This document shows positions 17,027 to 25,000 of a DNA stretch of 64,000 nt, one piece after another. The stretch's first letter is position 1. Each line of letters opens with the position of its first letter. A program made the position numbers and the translations under genes. The stretch is from NCBI RefSeq assembly GCF_040719375.1, contig NZ_JBFDTP010000001.1, positions 992,001 to 1,056,000 on the forward strand, read 5' to 3'. The stretch comes from Clostridium sp. AN503. GTDB taxonomy: Bacteria > Bacillota > Clostridia > Lachnospirales > Lachnospiraceae. Under the pieces are notes generated by a model. That model was not told the origin of the DNA. It saw only the letters and a program-made list of their open reading frames with translations, and searched no databases.

Positions 17027-17614
17027 ATGAAAAAGACTATCATGTGCATGATTGGAGCCATGATGATTTTATCCCTGGCTGCGTGTACACCGACTTCGGA
17101 GAAGAATAAGACCGGTGAAGTGAAGCAGACGGAGGCGGCGGTCAAGCCGACCAAGGACAGCGGCCCAGGCGTGGTTACGGACAGGATGCCGGATCTCTCA
17201 GCGCCGGATATGCAGGTTATCTCTGTTTATACGGTCAGCGAAGACGGCACCAAGATCGAAGGTACCATGGATGCGGTGGAAGAGATGAGCGCTCAGGCCC
17301 TGGTGGACCTGCTGATCCAGTATAAGGTGCTGGATGAAGGAACCACTCTGGTCAAATGGGACGCAGCAGGCGAGCCCAGCAGCGAGGAAGTCGGCCCCGG
17401 CATGGTAAAGATCCCCGGTTTTGAAGTGACCAGCAACTTAAAGGAAAAAGGCACCCTGGAGCTGAGCCAGTTCCCGGAGGGCGCTCAGAAGGATATGAAG
17501 CTGCAGGCTGTGGCGAATACCTTTATCGAGAATATGGACGTGCTGTATCTGACCATTAAGGTGGACGGCGAACCGCTGATCGAGAATGCCCAGTTTGTGG
17601 TGGCAGGGAAGTAA
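17027..17614 (+). CDS. Uncharacterised lipoprotein, possibly GerMN-like
   Basis: 195-residue protein with a lipoprotein signal (lipobox LAAC, Cys20) and a Lys/Thr/Glu-rich linker to about residue 60. The globular C-terminal half contains LVDLLIQYKVLDEGTTLVKW and AVANTFIENMDVLYLTIKVD. The last segment resembles the end of GerMN domains (spore germination/sporulation lipoproteins), which typically read VNTLTE...V..V.ILVDG, but the match is weak. It begins 16 bases after the fabT-like gene and is closed by a terminator. The function is unknown. Confidence 0.7.
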   Translation: MKKTIMCMIGAMMILSLAACTPTSEKNKTGEVKQTEAAVKPTKDSGPGVVTDRMPDLSAPDMQVISVYTVSEDGTKIEGTMDAVEEMSAQALVDLLIQYKVLDEGTTLVKWDAAGEPSSEEVGPGMVKIPGFEVTSNLKEKGTLELSQFPEGAQKDMKLQAVANTFIENMDVLYLTIKVDGEPLIENAQFVVAGK

Positions 17615-17637
17615 AGAAAAAGAATAGAAGTGAAATG

Positions 17638-17690
17638 ATACCTCTAAAACAGGGAAGATGATTCTGACGCTGTTTTGGAGGTATTTTTAT
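17638..17690 (+). terminator. Rho-independent terminator
   Basis: 15-bp stem (17638-17652 with 17670-17684; ATACCTC...GAGGTAT, one G-T wobble) followed by TTTTTAT. It ends the fabT-lipoprotein unit and insulates the recombinase gene. Confidence 0.85.
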
Positions 17691-17808
17691 ATGACTGTAG
17701 GGCGATAAAATGTTGTCAGGCAGTCTTTTATTGGAAAAAATTACCATGATCATTTTTCCGGATTTCATATATAGTGGTTATAACAGTACAGGCGAGGAGG
17801 CCATAAAG

Positions 17809-18675
17809 ATGAAGAAGAAAATGGAACAAAAGCTGATTGAAGAATACCGGGACAGACTGAGAGAGGAAGAAAAATCAAAACTGACCATAGAGAAATATAT
17901 CCGGGATATCATGCGTTTCTATGATGGTCTGCCGGACGATAAATATTTTGATAAAGGGGATGTGTTGAAATATAAAGAATATCTTCAGGAAAATTATCAG
18001 ATATCAAGCGCCAATTCCATGCTTGTGGCCTTAAACCGTTTTTTTCAGTATATGGGATGGGAAGACTGCAGGGTGCGGCAGTTCAAGGTTCAGAAAAGTT
18101 TCTTCTGCCAGAGGGACCGTTTTATGACCAGAGGGGAATATGAGCGGCTGGTGGAATGTGCAGAGCAGGCGGGAGATGACCAGCTGAGCCTGATCATGCA
18201 GACAATCTGCAGCACCGGAATCCGGGTCGGGGAGCTGCGGTTCGTGGATGTTAAGGCGGTCAATGCAGGCTATGCTTATATCAGCAACAAAGGAAAAACC
18301 AGGATAGTTTTTCTGCCCCGGCCCTTGATACGGATGCTGAAGATCTTTTGCAAAAGGGAGCAAATATCAGAAGGGCCGGTTTTCATCTCAAACAGGAAGC
18401 AGGCCGTTGACCGCAGCGTCATCTGGCGTAAGATGAAAAAACTTTGCAGGAAATCCGGCGTCGATGAGAAGAAGGTATTCCCCCACAATCTCCGGCACCT
18501 GTTCGCGCTTACCTTCTACCGGGCCAGGAAAGATCTGCTCCGGCTGGCCGAGATCCTGGGCCATTCCAGTATTGAGACAACAAGGATCTATACGGCGACG
18601 CCGGGCAATGAACATGTGAGGCTTTTGTCGCGGCTGGGGCTGGTATGTGAGTACAGATATAAAAAAGTCACATAA
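17809..18675 (+). CDS. Tyrosine recombinase (XerC/FimB-like integrase), probable switch invertase
   Basis: Site-specific DNA recombinase of the phage-integrase family, about 288 residues. It has an N-terminal SAM-like core-binding domain (about 1-100), then a catalytic domain with Arg in STGIRVGELR, Lys in ISNKGKTRIVFLP, the HNLRH box (His-x-x-Arg), a second His in EILGHSSIETTRIY and the nucleophile tyrosine in that last motif. I chose ATG 17809 because AGGAGG is 8 bases upstream. The stop codon TAA (18673-18675) lies inside the left inverted repeat of the adjacent 23-bp repeat pair. Such small stand-alone recombinases next to inverted repeats usually drive promoter inversion. It has no phage neighbours. 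Confidence 0.9.
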   Translation: MKKKMEQKLIEEYRDRLREEEKSKLTIEKYIRDIMRFYDGLPDDKYFDKGDVLKYKEYLQENYQISSANSMLVALNRFFQYMGWEDCRVRQFKVQKSFFCQRDRFMTRGEYERLVECAEQAGDDQLSLIMQTICSTGIRVGELRFVDVKAVNAGYAYISNKGKTRIVFLPRPLIRMLKIFCKREQISEGPVFISNRKQAVDRSVIWRKMKKLCRKSGVDEKKVFPHNLRHLFALTFYRARKDLLRLAEILGHSSIETTRIYTATPGNEHVRLLSRLGLVCEYRYKKVT

Positions 18676-18692
18676 TCTAAATTATGTGACTG
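18670..18692 (+). repeat. Left inverted repeat (recombination site) of the predicted inverton
   Basis: 23-bp element with core ACATAAT-CTAA-ATTATGT. Arms and asymmetric 4-bp spacer are of the kind used by tyrosine recombinases. Its perfect reverse complement is at 18925-18947. It overlaps the recombinase stop codon. Confidence 0.88.
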
Positions 18693-18725
18693 GTAATACA
18701 TATAAAAATGGAAATTATTTCCTTT

Positions 18726-18754
18726 ATTATACTATATATAAAAATTTGTCGCAA
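18726..18754 (-). promoter_or_regulatory. Promoter inside the invertible segment, currently facing left
   Basis: On the minus strand: TTGCGA (18749-18754), 17-base spacer, TATAAT (18726-18731). No comparable promoter facing the adhesin is visible in the present orientation. The best plus-strand candidate (TTAATT, 18-base spacer, TATAAA) is poor. Confidence 0.75.
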
Positions 18755-18924
18755 GCTAAAATCCAGAATATCCGTCTAAATTTATTTCCTTAACAAAATC
18801 ATTTCTCTGAAATTACTGATTGTCACAAAAAAGGTAAAAAAATCAGAATTGTTACATGATAAATAAGCAGGATTAATTGTACTTACCGCCTGCTTTTATA
18901 AAAATACCCCTTTCATGTTTTCTT

Positions 18925-18947
18925 CAGTCACATAATTTAGATTATGT
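18925..18947 (-). repeat. Right inverted repeat (recombination site) of the predicted inverton
   Basis: Exact reverse complement of 18670-18692 over 23 bp. The central tetranucleotide reads TTAG here and CTAA at the left site, so the two sites are in opposite orientation. Confidence 0.88.
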
Positions 18948-19032
18948 TAAAAACAAGTCGGCTTAAATTTGTTAAAAAAGCAACAATTTACCGGATTTGA
19001 CAAAGAGATAAGAAAAACGGAGGGGAACAGTC

Positions 19033-22000
19033 ATGTGGCAGAGTGGGAAAATGAAAAAGCTGAGGAGAATACTGGCGGGATGGCTTTGTGTAATACTGGT
19101 GGTGTCCTTAAATATTTCATCTCTTGCAGAAAAGGGCGGACAGATTACCGAGATTATACCGACATTATCGTCGGAAGATAAGGCAGAGACCAAAGCGCCA
19201 TCGGAGGAATCAGATGAGATTCCCGACGAGACGGAAACGATGCCAATAGAGACGGACCCTGCCGGGGAGCCGGAGGAAGAGAATAAGAATACGAGTTCCG
19301 TGATCCTCCACACTCCGAGCAATACGGAAAATACCGAACAAACCGGGGAGTCAGATACATCAGGCGATCCGGAGGATGAGGCTACGCCCAGCGATGCAGA
19401 TGAGGACTTGATAAACGATCTCATTGACGATGAAGCCACACCCAGCGACGCCACGCCCGCAGATGCGGACTTGGTGTGGTCGGTGGAGGAACTGCAGAAG
19501 CGGATCGATGCGCTTCCGGCAGTGAGCGAGCTTGAAGGCGAAGAACTGGGAGACTTCCTTTTAGAGGTTTACCGGGAAGTGGTGGATATAAGGGAAGCAG
19601 TGGAGAGCCTGAGCGAGGACGAGCAGGCTCTGTTAGACGTGGGGAAATTGGAGGAGTTGGAGACATTTTTTGTGGAGGAGTATCCGGCGGTGTTTGCGGC
19701 GGAAAGCGGAGTGTTGGTGGATACCGGGATTATGAATAAGACGCTGCGGTGGAGTGTGTATGAGACCTCGGAGCCGGGAGCGACGAATCAGGAGTATACG
19801 GTGATTTATACATGGGAAACGGATGCCAGAGAGGGAATCATAGGTCCAGACAAAGGTGCAGATGGATATTTAGAAGATTATAAATACAGAATAACAAAGG
19901 CTATATTTCCGGAGGACGGAGAGATTATTCTGGATTATCAGGCAATAAGAGACTGGGCTGGAATACGGGAGATTGAATTTCCGGATAGTATCATAGAATT
20001 TCGTAAAAAGGCAATTGCAAGCGGGTATAGTTTTGCGAAACTTCAAAGGCTTATACTTCCCGGCTCTATCACAATACAAGATGATGCAATTGATGATGAA
20101 GCTGTAAGAAAATTAAATAAATTGATCTTTACAAATGACAATCCGGAAAAAGCCGGAAAAATCGGAGCAAGAGTCTTTAGAAACACAAATATTGAAGAAC
20201 TGGAGTTTCCAGGTGCAGTAAAAGAAATTGGTGAGGAGACATTTTTTAGTAATAGGTTTTTAAATAAGTTGGATCTGGGACAGGTAGAAACAATCGGAGC
20301 AAAGGCGTTTGCTGACTGTATTGCACTTAAGCAGATAGAAATTCCAACCACAATAACAACGATTGGCAGTAAAGCCTTTAGCGGATGCAGCATAGAACGT
20401 CTGGTATATCGTGCAGCAGATGATGCAGGACTGGTGACGGATTCTATAGAACTTCCGGAACAGTCGGAGATGGTGATAGGAAAAGAAACAAAGCATTTGA
20501 CTGGCTCCCTTTTCAATGGATTGAAACGAGTGTCGGTTTTCTTTGAGCCGAACAATGCCATAGGTATATCTGGCATCACCGATGGCCCCGTAAAAGCGCT
20601 GAATGGGTTATCCGGCACCTATTATGTAGATGAAGTTGGAGTGCTCTATACGGAAGACAAAAAAACTCTTATTTATTGTCCTCCGGAAATAGCTGTTTAC
20701 ACAGTACCTGAAACCGTAACGCAGGTGGGAGCGTATGCATTTTGCCAGGCTAAGGATCTGACAGAAGTGACGTTTGCTGCACCCAAGACGGTAACAGAGT
20801 TTGGCACCAGAGCATTTTATGGTTGTACCAGGCTGGCCCGGATAAATACAAGAACGACTATTGCGGAAGTAAAAGAGGAATTTTCTAATTGCAAAGTCTG
20901 GGATTCTCAATTATTTATGAATACGGCACTGACAGATGCACCTCAGACGGGGGGCATCTTACAGAAAGAAAAGATCGAGTTGAGAGAAGGGGGTGAGGAT
21001 GCTATTTTGTCATTTGGTTTTTCAATGGGAGTCACAACTACAGAGACCGAGACAGGATTTGAAAACCTTACAGGAGACAGCATTCATCTTCAGATAGATG
21101 CTCATGGTACAAATGAGAAAATGTATCAATACCGCATTTACATGGAAGCATCTGACCCAGCATGCAGTTTTGGCATAGATGTGGACCAGACGCTGGAATT
21201 AGGGCCGGAGGGTTCAACGATACCGGTGACGCTGAGAGAAAGTGATGTGGAGGGAATTTATTATCTGGAATTTTCTCTTGAGACCGGTAGTACGGCATCT
21301 TTTGAAATCACCCCGGCATATCCATCGCCTGATTCCGCAGGCGGAATTCTGACGGTTTGGGGAGCCATTTTGACTGCAGAGGAAGCGGACGTTATTGGAA
21401 ACGGTCTGACACAAGACGGAGATGCTGCACAACAAACAGAGTGGGGCACCGTGCGAAATACCTTTGCGGTAGAGAAAAAAGCCACCGGAATGGCGCTTCA
21501 GAATGGACTGGCGCTTCGGGGTGACGGTACGGAAGGTGGACCGCTGCATGTCGTGGTAAATGGCGGAGATGCAGCCATAGGATATGATTTGAATCTGGTG
21601 GTGCAGTCAGGAAGTGGCAGCCAGGATACTGCCTATGGCAAGGATTTTGTGCACACGGTTCACTACAGAGATACCTTAATGCTGCCGGATGGTATGCATT
21701 GGAAACAGGAGGTTCTGGACGCAATTCAGTCAGGGGCCTGGTACGCAGAATTTGATAAAAATAATGATAATTATTTGAACTTTTATTATAAGAATAATAA
21801 TGTTGTGTATCTAATTGCACAGATTAAGGGAAATGCATATATAAATACAGCGGCATATAAGTTGGAGGTATCTGATGAAAATGTTATCTTGAGCTGGAAT
21901 TGGTTGAACGGATCGACAAAACAGGAAATATCAACAAAAACCATTTCGCTATTGATCAATACGCAAAATTTGCGGGTTTCAAGAGACGATCCGGCGTATG

Positions 22001-25000
22001 GTTGGGGTGAAAACCAGACTTTGACAAACCATATTTCCTGTACATTGCAATACATGTATTCCGGTGATGTGACTATTGAGACCTCTGTAGAACTGCCTAT
22101 CGCTCCGGCAAAAAGTGAGATAACAATAAAAAAGACATCTATGGGACAGCGCTACAGGGGCGCTGAGGCTTATTTTAATATAGCCCTTGCAAATAAAGGA
22201 GGTCTGACATTCAACGGACTTAAGGCATTAGAGGATACAAATATCCCTAAAGATTACTATATCCGGCCGGAAGATATTGTAAGAATGTTCCGGTCGGAAT
22301 CGTTTGGAAAACATATGCAATTGACAATTACCGATGCAACGCTATATCAAAAGCTGGAGTTGGAAACGGCGACGGCTTTGGATGGAATAACTCCGGTTAC
22401 AGTGACGGCAGCGAATTCTTCTTTAGGCGAAGAGATAAAAGCGGGAGATAAACCTGTCCGAGCGACAATGGTCTTTGCTTGGGAAGGCAATGAACTGAAT
22501 TTAAAAATATACCATAACGGGAATACGGAAGATTCGCCCGATAATGTATATCCGTTGAGTCTGACAGATGAAGGTGTATCCATTCAGGCTGCCCTGGATG
22601 CTGCTGGTTATCTGGTAACTTATCATGCATCCTACCATGTTGTATGGAATTTAGACGGAATCCCGCTATATGCAGGGCAGACGTTGGAATTCCCAGTGTA
22701 TACTACGCTGAAGGATACCTTTCAGTTTATACAGGAACCCTGGCACCATGAAGAAGACGTTAATAAAGCAAATCGGAGCGGAGCAAATATAGCCAAAGTG
22801 ATTTACCTTGAGAATGGTGCAGAAAAGTATCTTACATCAACGTATGAAGGTTCTGCGTATGCAGATTTCCGTATTGATAAAAGCGCTGCGGTAAAAGGGA
22901 CCACTATTTTGGATGACATGGTGTTAGCGATGGGAGATAACATTGAGTACACACTGAACGTGAGACACTGGGGAAAGGGGGACACCAATGGTCTACCTTT
23001 GATTGACTTTCTAACAGGACCGCAGCAACTTTTGGTACCGGTGGAGCGCAATCAGGAGTCTGAATGGGCGAAGGATCTTACGCCTGAAGAGATAGAAGGG
23101 TCAAAATATTATATTCTGACAACTGATGGAGGGGCAGATGGTGAGTATAAAAATGTCTGGATTGGAACGGATGAAAATGGGACGCTTCTTTGTGCAGACA
23201 CCGTAAAATTGCAGCGTACAGATGGTCAGCTTAAGACAACGATCACCTGGTATTATCATAACTTAACACCAGAGGATTATACACATACAGTAACCTATAA
23301 AGTACACTTAAAAGCGTTAGAAGAGGACAAAACGGAAGGTTCCCTTTATTGGATCAATAATATAGTCTGGCTAAATGGTAAAGTGGCAGATTATTTATAT
23401 GACCATACAGGACTGTATGTAACGGAGTTTAAGTTCGGTAAGGAAATTGTGGTATCGCCTGAAGGGGAGCCCGAGCAGACAGCCATCCATTCGATCATAA
23501 AAAAAGGGAGCAGTGCCAGATATAAGTTGAGTCTGGATATGTACAGCAATGTGACGGCGGATATAAAAGTGACCGATGCGTATGATGTGCTGCCTTTTAC
23601 TCATGGAAAGTTTAACTGGACAAAAGATAATGTAAAGATCAGGTATACCGATAGAAACGGAGCACCGATTGACAAAGAATTTGTCTGGGATATTGTAAAC
23701 ACGGACTCTACAGGGAAAATCTCGAAAACGGCAGAGGAAAATACATACTTTACAATTCAATGGGGCGAGTTGACCATCCCATTGGAAAGCCTTGTTATTT
23801 ATGTGGAATTGCAATTCCCGGAAAACGCTGCTGTTTGGGATCCGTATGTTACCGTGAATGCAGGAAAACTGCTATATAATGACTTTTATATAGGCGGGAT
23901 TCAGAGACGGGTCAGCCACGAGTTAGCAGAGACGGGAAGAATATATCTTCAGAAAGGTGTTTATCGTATAGGGCATTATTCTGGTCGGAGCGGTAACTAT
24001 GACTTTTACGGGACAACTACACGGACGCATTATATTAATGAAGATGGTAATCAGCCTAAAGTAGCATATTATATCCAGTTATATAATGGTGGAAATACTC
24101 GCCTGTACCTTACAGAAATTCAGGACGAGCTGCCTAAAGGATTTACTTTGGCGGATGATAGAAGCTATATTGGGTATCTTTTTAGTGATCCTTACGATTT
24201 TTACAACGGATATAATGGTGGAAATAATTATGTTGTAACAGACTATAGGGCTTATATTCCCTACAAAGACAGAGTGTTTGGTGTGCTTACGGATACCAAT
24301 AATGCATCGATAACTTATAAAAGTGCCAGGGTTACGGTTCAGACTCAGGAAAATACATTGACAGGGCGACAAAAGCTGACATTTACTTTTGGGAAAGGAA
24401 GCGGTTATCCCCAAAATGCAAGTGTCAATTATGACCCGGATAGGAACCTTTATTTTCTGGAAAAGGGAGAGGCGATTAGCTTTGCCTATACGTGCCGGGT
24501 TGGAGAGGCAACAGAGACAGAAGATTATGCTGAAAATGCGATTGCCATGCCATACCTGGATTATTCTGGAGGCGGCATAGATGCGGCAAAGGGTGTAACT
24601 GGAAGGACGTATGATTATTCAGATGATCCCAGTGGGGTAATGACAGAAACCATGGATAAAAATATAGGACTGTGCGATATCATAAGCAATGATGAGGCAT
24701 TGAGCGAAGGCTTTTCTATTCCGGATTCAGATGAGAGTCAGGAATGGCTGAGGTCATCTGTGACCGTAGAAAGAGGAGGGATTATACCGGGAATTACTAA
24801 GAAGGCATCTTCATACACTACGCCAGAGAGCACAGAACTCCCATACAGCAACGGAGCAGGACCGCTTGATCAGATAAACTGGACGCTGACGCTTCATAAT
24901 AATGGGGAAGTCCCGCTGATTGATTATACGGTAAAAGATACTATGGAATATCCCTATATCTTTACGGGAGATGTTAAATATACCTCCTATACTATGACGG

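Larger units (their letters stand above)
18670..18947. other. Predicted invertible promoter segment controlling the pilus locus
   Basis: This 357-base gap between the recombinase and the adhesin contains no gene. Instead, two 23-bp perfect inverted repeats enclose 232 AT-rich bases (18693-18924). A near-consensus promoter inside points left, away from the adhesin. Inversion would place it pointing right, with its -10 near 18886-18891 and a leader of about 135 bases before the adhesin start. The layout (recombinase, inverted sites, promoter, surface gene) is that of known phase-variation invertons such as the fim switch. The assembled orientation is therefore predicted to be OFF. Inversion itself is inferred, not observed. 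Confidence 0.82.

Noticed and set aside
17809..18675. Phage or conjugative-element integrase
   Set aside because: No phage or conjugation genes and no tRNA target flank it; the adjacent inverted repeats fit a switch recombinase better.
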